Positions 1 through 8,440 are shown, numbered from the stretch's first letter. The stretch: 47,005 bases of DNA from Pleurocapsaceae cyanobacterium CSU_1_1 (GCA_012034765.1 JAAUOU010000021.1:1-47005), one strand, 5' to 3'. The notes: generated from the letters alone by a model not told the origin. Numbers and translations are program-made.

Positions 1-21
1 TGGGCAATTTAATAATGTAAC

Positions 22-53
22 CCGTAGGGACGTTCCATGGAATGTCCCTACGG
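22..53. repeat. REP-type hairpin upstream of RAYT
   Basis: A 32-nt near-perfect inverted repeat. The outer arms are CCGTAGGGAC and GTCCCTACGG. The middle also pairs through GTTCC/GGAAT-type bases with G-T mismatches at one position per arm. It lies immediately before the RAYT start codon. Repetitive extragenic palindromes flanking a REP-associated tyrosine transposase are the known arrangement for this family. A sibling hairpin with the same CCGTAGGG outer arm lies inside the RAYT reading frame at 352-382. Confidence 0.7.
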
Positions 54-58
54 TATTT

Positions 59-629
59 ATGGGTAAAACCATGACATTAAACAACAAAAAATTTGGTCGT
101 AAATACACCAGATTAAAAAACTATAATTATGCTGCCAATGGCTATTATTTCGTAACCATTTGCACCCATGAAAAACAATGTTTTTTCGGCGATATAACCA
201 ACGGAAAAATACAATTATCCACTGTAGGAAAAATTGCCCAACAATATTGGTCGGAGATACCACAACATTCCAAACATACATATGTGGATGAATTTATCAT
301 AATGCCCAATCACGTCCACGGCATAATTATCATTGACAATCCAGATAATCCCCGTAGGGTCGTCATCGAGACGACCCTACGGATGTTGAACGGGATCTGT
401 CACAAACAATGTCCAAATTATCGCCAAAATCAGGCACATTGAGCGTAATCATCGGTTCCTATAAATCATCAGTCACACGATGGTGTCGCCAAAATGGTGA
501 TGATATTTTCAATGGCAATCTAGGTTTTACGAAAATATTATTCGCGATGACAAATCCTTAAACAATATTCGTCGATACATTATTAATAATCCTACAAAAT
601 GGACAGAAGATAAAAATTATGTAAATTAA
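59..629 (+). pseudogene. REP-associated tyrosine transposase (RAYT, Y1_Tnp), frameshifted
   Basis: RAYTs are single-strand HUH-type Y1 transposases domesticated to act on REP hairpins. The first frame (59-442) shows the family start NGYYFVTICTHEKQCFFG and the metal-binding motif MPNHVHGIIII (HVH = HUH). It then runs out of frame. The next frame (from about 409) gives IIGSYKSSVTRWCRQNG, which holds the region of the catalytic tyrosine. A third frame gives YENIIRDDKSLNNIRRYII and the family end NNPTKWTEDKNYVN, stopping at 627-629. At least two frameshifts therefore interrupt a gene of normal length (about 190 residues). A REP-like hairpin sits in the first frame between the HUH and tyrosine regions. 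It is almost certainly inactive as written. The family call is firm; whether the shifts are biological is not. Confidence 0.85.
352..382. repeat. REP-type hairpin inside the RAYT reading frame
   Basis: A perfect 13-bp inverted repeat. CCGTAGGGTCGTC (352-364) and GACGACCCTACGG (370-382) are separated by five bases, ATCGA. It shares the CCGTAGGG outer arm with the hairpin at 22-53. It is translated as part of the RAYT (residues about 98-108, RRVVIETTLR), at a spot where RAYT homologues are variable in length. Confidence 0.7.
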
Positions 630-701
630 AAAATGCGATCGCATTTCTACTGTTATATTTAGCTGATCAAAATTGTAAACCGTGCGAATTACATCAAAAA
701 T

Positions 702-1055
702 ATGACAAACTTATCCGATGAGCCTTTACAAGGACAAGCGTTACTGCAAATGATTACGGAAGTCTGTCGCTTACCTCGTAATGAACAAGCGATAAGATGC
801 GGTTACCACACGATCAAAACTCTTGAAGATGGGCAATCCTTTAAGGAAGCAAACTTGAGAGAATTTTATGATGCAGTTTTAACTGCTAAAGGAGTTTTCA
901 AAGAAGATGTAAATTCTCAGACAGTTCAATCCAATAAAAATCTTCAACTACCTTTAGAACTAGAACCTTATCGAGAAAAGCTTGAAGCAACTGTTAAACC
1001 ATATATCAAAATTCAAACTCAGTTAACTCAAAAAGCGACTTGGTGGCAAAATTAA
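702..1055 (+). CDS. cyAbrB-like N-terminal domain joined to a DUF1963 (YwqG-like) N-terminal stub
   Basis: Residues about 9-63 (GQALLQMITEVCRLPRNEQA, then RCGYHTIKT and NLREFYDAVLTAKGV) resemble the N-terminal half of cyanobacterial AbrB-like regulators (cyAbrB), which govern carbon/nitrogen genes. The typical cyAbrB C-terminal half is absent. Instead residues about 80-117 (LPLELEPYREKLEATVKPYI...TWWQN) look like the opening of a DUF1963/YwqG-family protein. It stops where that family would normally continue with its SKFGGLPYLP-type segment. The 117-residue product therefore looks like a fusion of two unrelated 5' ends, or a deletion product. A remnant of a once-larger gene is as likely as a functional small regulator. 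Both family assignments are from memory of the sequences. Confidence 0.55.
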   Translation: MTNLSDEPLQGQALLQMITEVCRLPRNEQAIRCGYHTIKTLEDGQSFKEANLREFYDAVLTAKGVFKEDVNSQTVQSNKNLQLPLELEPYREKLEATVKPYIKIQTQLTQKATWWQN

Positions 1056-1431
1056 AAAAATGTGATTTCTCTGAAATTTTATATCACTGGGACTGTAGTT
1101 AAAACTATAAAGCAATCATTAATGTTAAAAAGAGTTATGGCGATCGCTTTATTATTTCTTATAACCCTCTTCTGTCACTCTCCGATATTTCCTATTAATA
1201 AAAGATTTTCAACGGTAACGATATCAATCAATTGAACCATTTAAGTCAAATTTTTCTACCAGGCGATCGCTCTTTGTGAATTTATATTAGTAAATAACAA
1301 AGCAATCGTTTAGTAGACAAGGGTTACAGAATTTAGAAATGACAAAAGTTTTCGGAAAGTGACAAAAGAGGGGTAAGCTTTAAATATTTAACTAACAATA
1401 ACGATTAGATGTAGATTTTACGGGTATTTTG
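1056..1431. other. Non-coding or decayed stretch
   Basis: No convincing gene. It contains HIP1 octamers. A 37-codon frame at 1122-1235 begins MLKRVMAIALLFLITLFC, which resembles a signal peptide without a mature domain; I see no ribosome binding site for it. The stretch most likely belongs to the same decayed region as the gene scraps on either side. Confidence 0.4.
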
Positions 1432-1492
1432 ATGACATCCATTGCAATTTTAGGTGAATATCAACCAACATCTGAAACACATCTAGCAGATG
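1432..1492 (+). pseudogene. Remnant of a CTP-synthase-like class I glutamine amidotransferase N-terminus
   Basis: An ATG at 1432 opens a frame reading MTSIAILGEYQPTSETHLA. This matches the start of cyanobacterial CTP-synthase-C-terminal-related amidotransferases as I remember them. The similarity ends after about 20 residues, where the sequence passes into the short-chain dehydrogenase tail at 1493 in another frame. A stop follows at 1504-1506. The fragment is short, so the family is uncertain. It is a gene scrap rather than a gene. Confidence 0.35.
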
Positions 1493-1621
1493 ACTGGATT
1501 TACTAACTCAGGTATTACACCAGAACAAGCAGTTAAAGGATTACTGGTTCGCATTGACGAATTGAATTTAGAAAATACAGGAACTTTCTGGCATTCTAAT
1601 GGTGAAATCTTGCCTTGGTAA
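1493..1621 (+). pseudogene. C-terminal remnant of a short-chain dehydrogenase/reductase (SDR)
   Basis: One open stretch of 42 codons ends in TPEQAVKGLLVRIDELNLEN followed by TGTFWHSNGEILPW and a stop. This is the characteristic C-terminus of NAD(P)-dependent SDR proteins of the carbonyl-reductase type. There, the 'TPE-VxGL-IDxL-xLE-TGxFxxxxGExLPW' segment closes the Rossmann fold. Nothing upstream encodes the nucleotide-binding or catalytic YxxxK part. Instead the tail is joined to an unrelated amidotransferase-like start. It marks a large deletion and is not expressed as an enzyme. Confidence 0.65.
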
Positions 1622-2041
1622 AAATATCAAGGCGCTATGTCAGATGATTACATCAGTCTAAAGAAGTGCTTTAATTTAAAATGCTTCAAAGCCTTGAAAA
1701 AACTAAGATACAGCCATTTTAAACTTAAATAAATATCTACCTTAAGATCGACGAAATGATCGAGTCGATCAGGCAATATAATAATTATTCCTAATCAAAA
1801 AAAGACCGTAGAGTATCTTGGCTAAAGCTAATTTAATTAGCACATAAACTGAGTTTATTAACCTACTTTCTAGGTATAAAAGTTCTAAACTGGGTTGTTA
1901 AGTTTATCTTAGCAAATCTTTAAATATAAAAGATTTAATAGCCTGAATCAAATAGAACATAGATAGAGTGATTAGGCTTATTTAATTGACGACCCAATAG
2001 AATAATTCATTATCAAAATCAAAACTGAGAGAAATATCATT
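1622..2041. promoter_or_regulatory. Intergenic region ahead of the membrane protein gene
   Basis: About 420 AT-rich bases with no supportable reading frame. As the only sequence between the SDR remnant and the gene at 2042, it must hold that gene's promoter. I cannot assign a -35/-10 pair with confidence. Confidence 0.3.
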
Positions 2042-2668
2042 ATGGCTTATACAGAACCAGCAAACAATCGAGCAGTTGAAACATTTATGGTGGCTGATGA
2101 TCGAGATCGAATCAGATGGGGTCCAATTATCGCAGGCATATTTGTCGCCATTGCAACTCAGCTAATTCTCAGTGCATTGGGGGCAGCAGTTGGTTTAAGC
2201 GTTGGTGCTACAGGTGGTGCATTAGGTATTTGGTCAATAGTTAGTCTACTGTTGGCTTTGTTTATTGGCAGTTGGGTTGCTGCTAGTGGTTCTGCACCCA
2301 TGAACCGTAAAACTGCCTTGCTTCAGGGATTAATCTTGTGGGCAACTACATTAGCACTCAGTGCTTGGCTGTTGGCGAGTGGGGTATCGGGAGCATTTGG
2401 TGTCGCAGCATCTAATGCAGGCGAGGTGTTAAATCAAGTACAGCAGCCTGGAGGGGCAACCGTGCCAAATCAAGTGCCTAATATCTCCAATAGTCAGCTT
2501 AAGGAGGTTGCTGATGTATCTGGTAAAGCAGCTTGGTACTTTATTATTGGTTCGCTTTTGGGGCTAGTAGCATCTCTAATTGGGGCTTCAGTTGGCGCCA
2601 AAAAACCCAGAACAGTACGTAACGCCGTAGTTTCCGATCCTCAAGTACCTCAAAACCTTGTTCAATAG
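2042..2668 (+). CDS. Small four-helix membrane protein, PhnA-like/YrzE-like (unknown function)
   Basis: 208 residues. A charged N-terminus (DDRDRIRWG) leads into four hydrophobic segments at about 28-55, 64-82, 91-118 and 164-186. Glycine/alanine small-residue repeats in them (LSALGAAVGLSVGATGG) suggest tightly packed helices. Between helices 3 and 4 lies a soluble loop rich in Gln, Asn and Pro (residues about 125-160). The opening RWGPIIAGIFVAIATQLIL is the pattern of a bacterial family often labelled PhnA-like or YrzE/TIGR04086 membrane protein, with no established function. It stands alone with long flanking gaps and has its own downstream hairpin terminator. It is a real gene by length, start and composition. 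Confidence 0.75.
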   Translation: MAYTEPANNRAVETFMVADDRDRIRWGPIIAGIFVAIATQLILSALGAAVGLSVGATGGALGIWSIVSLLLALFIGSWVAASGSAPMNRKTALLQGLILWATTLALSAWLLASGVSGAFGVAASNAGEVLNQVQQPGGATVPNQVPNISNSQLKEVADVSGKAAWYFIIGSLLGLVASLIGASVGAKKPRTVRNAVVSDPQVPQNLVQ

Positions 2669-2691
2669 ATAGTCAGAAAAATAGTTGAGAT

Positions 2692-2745
2692 AATAGAGGA
2701 CAAATGATTTAGGTTAGCCTGATTTTTTGTCCTCTATTGATTTTT
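2692..2745 (+). terminator. Rho-independent terminator
   Basis: AATAGAGGACAAA (2692-2704) pairs perfectly over 13 bp with TTTGTCCTCTATT (2726-2738). The loop is about 21 nt, and GATTTTT follows. It lies 24 bp after the stop of the gene at 2042-2668. Confidence 0.75.
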
Positions 2746-2819
2746 AATCAAGAAGTGAATTAGCAATATTTTAAACAAACTAAGATATAAATGAGGCGTA
2801 AGTTAATTTCATCTTTCTC

Positions 2820-5800
2820 ATGTCTGAAAATGGCGATTACAAGAGTTCTGGCGCAGATAAGCGCGATCGCTATCTAGAAATCTATGTGGAGGCAAATCAG
2901 CCTGAATTACTTCAGGGTTTGGATGAATGGTTACGCTTAGGTTTAATTAGCCCAGAACAAATTAAAAAGATTGCTCGTAATCATTTAAGCTGTGCTTTAC
3001 CTATTGCTGAAGTTGTCGAATCTATCTCGTCAGCAGAAATTAATCCTCTTAGTCAGCAAAGTGAGCTACCCCAACTTTTAGACAATGCTTTTATACTTCA
3101 CCCATTGCAAAGAGTTTTTCAGAGTTTTTTAGATGAATTAAGTATTCGCTGGCTGCTATTTCTGGGGATCTTCTTAGTGATAGTTTCTTCAGGAGTTTTG
3201 GCTGCTAGTCAGTGGCAAAATTTTCCAATTATGGGACAATATTTGCTTCTTTTGGCTTACACTCTAGGCTTTTGGGGGATTGGATTTTGGACAGGTAAAG
3301 ATTTAAAACTAACTTCCCAAACTTTAACAGCGATCGCAACTCTTTTAATTCCGATTAACTTTTGGGCAATTAGTCACTTGGGGTTGGGAGGTAACTTGTT
3401 AGAATGGGGGGTGATTGTGCTTGCTGTTGCTACTTTAGCTGCTGCTAGTTATCTTTCTGGGCAAGGCAAAGGCAGCAAATTGTGGCTAAGGCTGCTGTTT
3501 TGGGTATTGAGCTTTTTACAGCTTGGGTGGCAAATTCCTCATTTCGCTTCAGTGGCTATATATGGGGGGATGGGATTAATTGCTTGGACTCATTATCGCT
3601 TGTTGTCAGGGCGTAAATACCCCGTAGTTAGTTTATTATTTGTCTTGGCGGCATGGTCATTATTACTCGGCAGAAGATTAATTAGCGCTACCTATTCACT
3701 GCCTAATTATAGTTTGGCGATCGCAATTTTTGCCTGGCTTGTTGCCACAATTTATTTAAGTCAAGCTAGAAAAACGAAGGTTATTGCCTTAAAACGTAAG
3801 TCAACCGCGATTACTAACGCTTTTTTGGGCAAAGTTGCCCGGGTTTTCTGTACTATTCTTTTTATTTTTAGCTGGTTAGTTTCAATTAGGGCAGGGTTGC
3901 TTAATTCCCCCCTCTATTTTTGGCAAACGGTGGGGATCAGCGCTTTAGCAATTCACCTATTTAGCCAACATTTGACCCTTTATTGGCGCAAGTCGGATTT
4001 AACTGCGCTCTTTGTGATTGGCTTACAGACTCTTTATATCTGCAAAGAATTAATTCCCAACAGCATTCGCAATCAAGCTTTAGATTTTTCTGTGGCGGTG
4101 AGTCAGAGGTCATATTTTCCTGAATCTGTGTTTGGCGTTACCTTGTTTCCCTATGTCATGCTGTTTGTGTTGATTGCCTCTTGGTTATATAAGCAAAAGA
4201 AAACCCAGCTAGCATTATATAGCGAAGATCTAACCCTAATTTTGGGTATTGTCTTAACCAGTCTGAGTTTAGTCAATCCTACTTGGCGATCGCTAAATCT
4301 GCTGTTATCAACTCTAACTTTGAGCTATATTGTCCGAATTCGTCAGCCCATGAGGAACAGTTTAGTTTATTGTACGCACCTATTAGGCTTAATTACTCTA
4401 GTAAATGCGATCGCCGTGATTGATCCCAACTTAGATCTAGCTGGGTGGGGCAGTATTTGCCTTGGGTTGATGATCATTGAGTGGAGTTTTTACCTAAGAC
4501 AGATCGGCTACAAGCGCAGTAAAGTTGCTACTCCTATTAAACAAAGCTGCTGGTATTTTGGTTTGCTTCTAAGTGCCGTTAGCTATACCTATTTTGTGGC
4601 AGTTAATTCAGCTTGGGGTTTACTTTGGCTGACTGCACCATTGATGCTATCTTTGATTGCTAAATACACTGCTAACATTCGACAACGCCGTTTAGCTACG
4701 ATCATTAGCTGTCTTGCCCTCATTCTGGTGCAAATATTGGTGTTTGAGCAGTTGCCAGCTAGGTTATTCTGCTTATTGGCAGCCATAGGATTAATGTTTG
4801 TCAATGCTTTTAACCTGCGTCGCACTTTCGTAACGGTAATTCATCTTGGTTTAGCGATCGCACTTGTTGCTAGTTTATTCGATCCAGCGATCGGTAATCA
4901 TGTGAGCAGCTATAGAGAGTGGTTATCTGTTGGTGGGGTAATTATTCTCCTGCTATATCGGCTGCGCCTGTTCTTATTAAAAACCAGTGATGCGCCTAAA
5001 TTTGGCTATATTTCCCAGCGTACCGCCTTTGGTATTTTAGGGGTTGGCAGGGAAACACAAAACTTTAAGGTGGTGAGTAAGTATCTTCAAGCAGCAGACT
5101 ATTGGGCGATTTTTTTAATCGGGATCGAATTGTTGGTGATCAGTGGCTTATATTCAGTACTGCCCAATCTTAAAATTGATCCCTATTTTGGACATTATCT
5201 TGTCACCACGGCTTTATTAACGGTTGCTATTTTATGGCGCTACGGTAAACAACCTAATAACTTAGTCTTATATACCCTGACTTGGCTGGGAGGCATTTTT
5301 GCAGCAGAATTAGTCAGGTTGTTTGCTAGCAGTAGCCTGGTTTTGGCTACGAGCAATATTATCCTGGGATTAGTAGCCTTAGTAATTGTCGTCTTATTAG
5401 CCGAATCCAATACACCCTGGGCAAGGTTAAATTTATCCTATATACCCTTGCTCTATGCAGCGTTAGGCATCTTCTGGCGACTATCATCCTTCAATGCCTA
5501 CACGGGATTATTAACCCTAGGTGCTGCTTTTATTTTACTTAACACCCAACAGAGTAATGAGCAAATTAATCGGCTAGTTAAATATCTTGGCTTTGCAGGT
5601 ATCTCTGGCGGGATTTATGAATTGGTTATTTATCAAATGCAGTCTGCATCAGTAGGTAATATTGCAGATAGTTTGACAATTTTTAGCTTAGTGGCAGGAG
5701 CGATCGCCTTTAGCTATCGTTTGCTGGCTTGGTGGTATCGACAAAGATCAATCAGCACTCTATTTAATCTCAGCTTATCCCAAGTAGTGCCGATCGCTCA

Positions 5801-6770
5801 CTGCCATTGGGCAATTAGCAGCATTTTAAAAATTATCGCTGCGGGAATCGCGATTGAAACTAATACTCCTGGCTTAATGCTCGTCAGCATTGCTACTAGC
5901 TTTTGCCTCGGTGTTTATGCCCTAATTCAGGGTAGAGATATCGATCCTGCCACTACCAAACAAAATAATCAGAATGACTGGTGGGTGTATGTCGGGTTAG
6001 TAGAAATTGTCGCCACCCTCGTTTACAGCCGTCTAATTATCAGTAAATTAAGTTTTTTCGATCCTTGGCGTATTGTTTTTACCTGCGCGATCGCCTTGTT
6101 GATTTATCAAATCCCTTGGCAAAACTTTGGTTGGCGATCGACTCCCTGGCAACGTAGCGCCTTAATTATTCCTGCTTTGATGGCGTTAATTACGGCAGAA
6201 GATATTTCAGTTCTTAGTTTACTCATTTCTGCTCTCTTTTATCTGCGTATTGCTTATGCTCAAAAAAATATTCGCTGGAGCTATATCAGCCTGGGATTTA
6301 TCAACTGGCTTGTGATCAAATTGCTGGGAGAATCTAACCCTCAGTCAACCGTAACTGTAGTGGCGGGAATAATCGGGCTTTCAATTTTATACCTTGCTCA
6401 ATTCGATCCAGATCTCAAACTGCGTCGACACCTACGTCACTATTTGCGTCTGTTGGGGAGCAGTATTTTCTGTATCACTGCCTTATTTGAGCAGCCAGCA
6501 ATTATCACTGGAGCGATCGCCTTTGGCTTTATTTTAGTCGGTTTAGGTTTAAAAATTAGAGCCTTTCTGTTTACTGGCACAATTACTTTGGTTTTAACCG
6601 TCTTATATCAACTAATTATCCTAATATTTACCTACTCTTTCTTGAAGTGGATAATTGGCTTACTAACAGGAATTAGTTCAATTGCGATCGCAGCGGGATT
6701 TGAAAGTCAGCGAGATCGACTATCTCATAAACTCAGAAATTATCGCGATCAATTACAAAGTTGGCAATAA
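2820..6770 (+). CDS. Giant polytopic membrane protein, DUF2157-type
   Basis: 1316 residues. A soluble N-terminal segment of about 100 residues carries a conserved opening (EIYVEANQPELLQGLDEWLR, then LGLISPEQIKKIARNHLSC). This fits the DUF2157 N-terminus of large cyanobacterial membrane proteins. From about residue 108 onward the protein is almost continuous hydrophobic helices, on the order of 30 or more. Short basic or polar connectors separate them. It ends in a basic tail (QRDRLSHKLRNYRDQLQSWQ). No catalytic motif, transporter signature or nucleotide-binding loop is visible, and the function is unknown. It carries many in-frame HIP1 sites. The frame is uninterrupted over nearly 4 kb, which contrasts with several neighbours. 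The ATG start is preceded by an AT-rich leader without a clear Shine-Dalgarno. Confidence 0.8.
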   Translation: MSENGDYKSSGADKRDRYLEIYVEANQPELLQGLDEWLRLGLISPEQIKKIARNHLSCALPIAEVVESISSAEINPLSQQSELPQLLDNAFILHPLQRVFQSFLDELSIRWLLFLGIFLVIVSSGVLAASQWQNFPIMGQYLLLLAYTLGFWGIGFWTGKDLKLTSQTLTAIATLLIPINFWAISHLGLGGNLLEWGVIVLAVATLAAASYLSGQGKGSKLWLRLLFWVLSFLQLGWQIPHFASVAIYGGMGLIAWTHYRLLSGRKYPVVSLLFVLAAWSLLLGRRLISATYSLPNYSLAIAIFAWLVATIYLSQARKTKVIALKRKSTAITNAFLGKVARVFCTILFIFSWLVSIRAGLLNSPLYFWQTVGISALAIHLFSQHLTLYWRKSDLTALFVIGLQTLYICKELIPNSIRNQALDFSVAVSQRSYFPESVFGVTLFPYVMLFVLIASWLYKQKKTQLALYSEDLTLILGIVLTSLSLVNPTWRSLNLLLSTLTLSYIVRIRQPMRNSLVYCTHLLGLITLVNAIAVIDPNLDLAGWGSICLGLMIIEWSFYLRQIGYKRSKVATPIKQSCWYFGLLLSAVSYTYFVAVNSAWGLLWLTAPLMLSLIAKYTANIRQRRLATIISCLALILVQILVFEQLPARLFCLLAAIGLMFVNAFNLRRTFVTVIHLGLAIALVASLFDPAIGNHVSSYREWLSVGGVIILLLYRLRLFLLKTSDAPKFGYISQRTAFGILGVGRETQNFKVVSKYLQAADYWAIFLIGIELLVISGLYSVLPNLKIDPYFGHYLVTTALLTVAILWRYGKQPNNLVLYTLTWLGGIFAAELVRLFASSSLVLATSNIILGLVALVIVVLLAESNTPWARLNLSYIPLLYAALGIFWRLSSFNAYTGLLTLGAAFILLNTQQSNEQINRLVKYLGFAGISGGIYELVIYQMQSASVGNIADSLTIFSLVAGAIAFSYRLLAWWYRQRSISTLFNLSLSQVVPIAHCHWAISSILKIIAAGIAIETNTPGLMLVSIATSFCLGVYALIQGRDIDPATTKQNNQNDWWVYVGLVEIVATLVYSRLIISKLSFFDPWRIVFTCAIALLIYQIPWQNFGWRSTPWQRSALIIPALMALITAEDISVLSLLISALFYLRIAYAQKNIRWSYISLGFINWLVIKLLGESNPQSTVTVVAGIIGLSILYLAQFDPDLKLRRHLRHYLRLLGSSIFCITALFEQPAIITGAIAFGFILVGLGLKIRAFLFTGTITLVLTVLYQLIILIFTYSFLKWIIGLLTGISSIAIAAGFESQRDRLSHKLRNYRDQLQSWQ

Positions 6771-6784
6771 AAAAATGCCTGCAA

Positions 6785-6818
6785 CTAATCTAACTAATCT
6801 AACTAATCTAACTAATCT
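6785..6818. repeat. 9-bp short tandem repeat
   Basis: CTAATCTAA is repeated three full times plus a partial fourth copy (CTAATCT). It sits just after the stop codon of the giant membrane protein. Such arrays are prone to slippage, and the copy number probably varies between strains. Confidence 0.85.
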
Positions 6819-6901
6819 TTTTAATTCTCTAGTTCAAGAATAGCTGCCTGTAATTCTATTAATATTTCTCAAATCATTAGTTACATGCTTCATATATTCT
6901 C

Positions 6902-7054
6902 TTAAAAAGAAATGGATGCAATTTGCTCCACAAACCCTGAAATCACTCCCTGTTCAGCATTGATGGTAGGAGTACTCGAAGCTTTTTCACCCAAATTTAA
7001 AAACAGATAAACACAAAAAGTAATCACAGCAGCTAACAATATTCTTTCCAACAT
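6902..7054 (-). CDS. 50-residue single-pass membrane protein (unknown)
   Basis: A short gene on the minus strand, starting with ATG at 7054. A good Shine-Dalgarno (AGAGGA) lies 9 bases before the start. The product opens MLERILLAAVITFCVYLFLN, a positively charged start plus one membrane helix. It continues LGEKASSTPTINAEQGVISG and ends FVEQIASISF. The helix plus a short polar tail is typical of small cyanobacterial membrane proteins attached to larger complexes. I do not recognise a family. The ribosome binding site, clean start and sensible topology make it more likely real than chance. It is convergent with the giant membrane protein and lies ahead of a palindrome at 7275. Confidence 0.5.
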   Translation of the reverse strand: MLERILLAAVITFCVYLFLNLGEKASSTPTINAEQGVISGFVEQIASISF

Positions 7055-7274
7055 TTCGATTATTCCTCTACACGCCTTTAAGTCTTAATTATGTCTTATA
7101 TAGAGCAATTAGGCTAAAATATAAAGCTAAATTTACAATCAAACACGACATCAAAGTGAATCTTCAGGGCAACAATTTATTCGCGGGCGAAGCCAAATGA
7201 AGCTACATATGTCAGTAAAACTACTGTGAACGAGGCCTTATTTTTCTTTCAGCTAAATATTAAAAGTTCTTAAC

Positions 7275-7296
7275 GCCAAGAAATTAATTTCTTGGC
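7275..7296. terminator. Perfect 22-nt palindrome downstream of wecG
   Basis: GCCAAGAAAT is followed directly by TA and then ATTTCTTGGC, making the whole 22 bases self-complementary. It lies about 20 bp past the stop of the minus-strand glycosyltransferase. It could act as its transcription terminator, although only a weak T-rich tract follows on that strand. A protein-binding palindrome is the alternative. Confidence 0.4.
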
Positions 7297-7315
7297 TAAA
7301 ACGTAACTAGCGCGA

Positions 7316-8109
7316 CTATCTAGATTCTAATGTATTCTTGTTGCGACGATAGTTTTTCTTGGTACGGTTCATTTGAAGCTTCTGGCGAAAAATGAGGATA
7401 AAGAAACCGAGATCCTCCACTAAATATCTCCGCCAAAGTCTGCCAGGCTCAGACAGTAGACGATAAAGCCACTCTAAACCAGCCGAACTCATCCAAGCTG
7501 GAGCGCGACGCAGACTACCCGCTTCAAAATCAATAGTAGCGCCAATGGCAAAGAAAGTTTTTATTTCAGTCAAGCTGGAGCGATATTTAATAATCCATTT
7601 TTCCTGTTTGGGTGCGCCAACCCCCACCGCCAAAACGTTAGCACCAGAATTATTAATAATTCCAATGATTTTTTACATTCTAGGGGATCGTTTTCAAAAC
7701 CCAGGGGAGGGGAATATGAGTCCACCACCATATTGCGCCCTACTTTGTGATTAATTAGGAGACGGGCTGTTGCTGCAACTCCTGCTAAACTACCGAGCAA
7801 GAAGATTTTGACATTTTCGTCTTGGCTATAGCGCTGGTAAAAAGCAGGGAATAAATCCGAACCTGAAACTTTTTGTTGGATTGGCTGACCTAAAAAACGT
7901 GCAGCATACATAATTAGCTGGCTGTCGCATACTCGATAGTCGGCATCCTGATAGACTCGATAAAATTCACGGTCTTTTTGTAGCTTCATTAAATGGTCTA
8001 CATTAGGAGTAAACACTACTCCGCCATGTTTTAACTCATCAAGTAGCTCGCCCATACTTATATTGTCGATGGGAATATTTAGTATATTGACTCGCGAATG
8101 ATTCATCAC
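7316..8109 (-). CDS. WecG/TagA/CpsF family glycosyltransferase, frameshifted
   Basis: This family transfers N-acetylmannosamine(-uronic acid) or related sugars to lipid-linked intermediates in surface-polysaccharide synthesis. The N-terminal part (8109 down to about 7670) has the family signatures VNILNIPIDNIS, VFTPNVDHLMKL, YRVCDSQLIMYAARFLG and VSGSDLFP. The reading then shifts frame. The second part, ending at 7316, carries the hallmark VGVGAPKQEKWI, then FFAIGATIDFEAGSLRRAP and the C-terminal RLWRRYLVEDLGFF. One extra A in the six-base run at 7669-7674 (T in the strand given) restores one frame of about 265 residues, the normal family length. It is either a sequencing indel or a recent pseudogene. 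It stands alone in a non-polysaccharide context. Confidence 0.8.
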
Positions 8110-8440
8110 TGTTTCTTCTGTCAGCTTTTTTTTTGGTAGGGGTATTTACTCAACTGCAACACTCTCAACTTTACCTACGATCAATGTTTATATTTAATGC
8201 AAATCAGCAAAAATACCAAGCAACTAGAATATAGTACTAATTTTCATATATAGAATGAGACTATGAATTAGCAATAATTAGCTAGGCGAAAGTGCGTTAA
8301 TTGAGATAATTTGATTACGCCATAACTTAAAATAGTTGAACTATCAACCCCCTAAATATACAGATATGCCGTGAATTCCTCTAAAACATGGTTTATAGTT
8401 CTAGTTATTCTTACATAAATAGATATTACAGTATGTTTCC
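8110..8440. other. Intergenic region, no gene seen
   Basis: About 330 bp between two minus-strand genes. It is AT-rich, with no supportable small gene. I see no clear terminator for the Hsp70-like gene that ends at 8441. The promoter of the glycosyltransferase must lie at its left end. Confidence 0.35.

Noticed and set aside
57-281. Minus-strand frame opposite the RAYT
   Set aside because: Lies entirely antisense to a recognisable RAYT and has no family features.
1122-1235. 37-codon frame resembling a signal peptide (MLKRVMAIALLFLITLFC...)
   Set aside because: No ribosome binding site and no mature domain after the hydrophobic stretch, and it lies in a decayed region; chance or a gene scrap.
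4589-4825. Minus-strand frame inside the giant membrane protein
   Set aside because: Shadow of a conserved reading frame on the other strand, without start signals.
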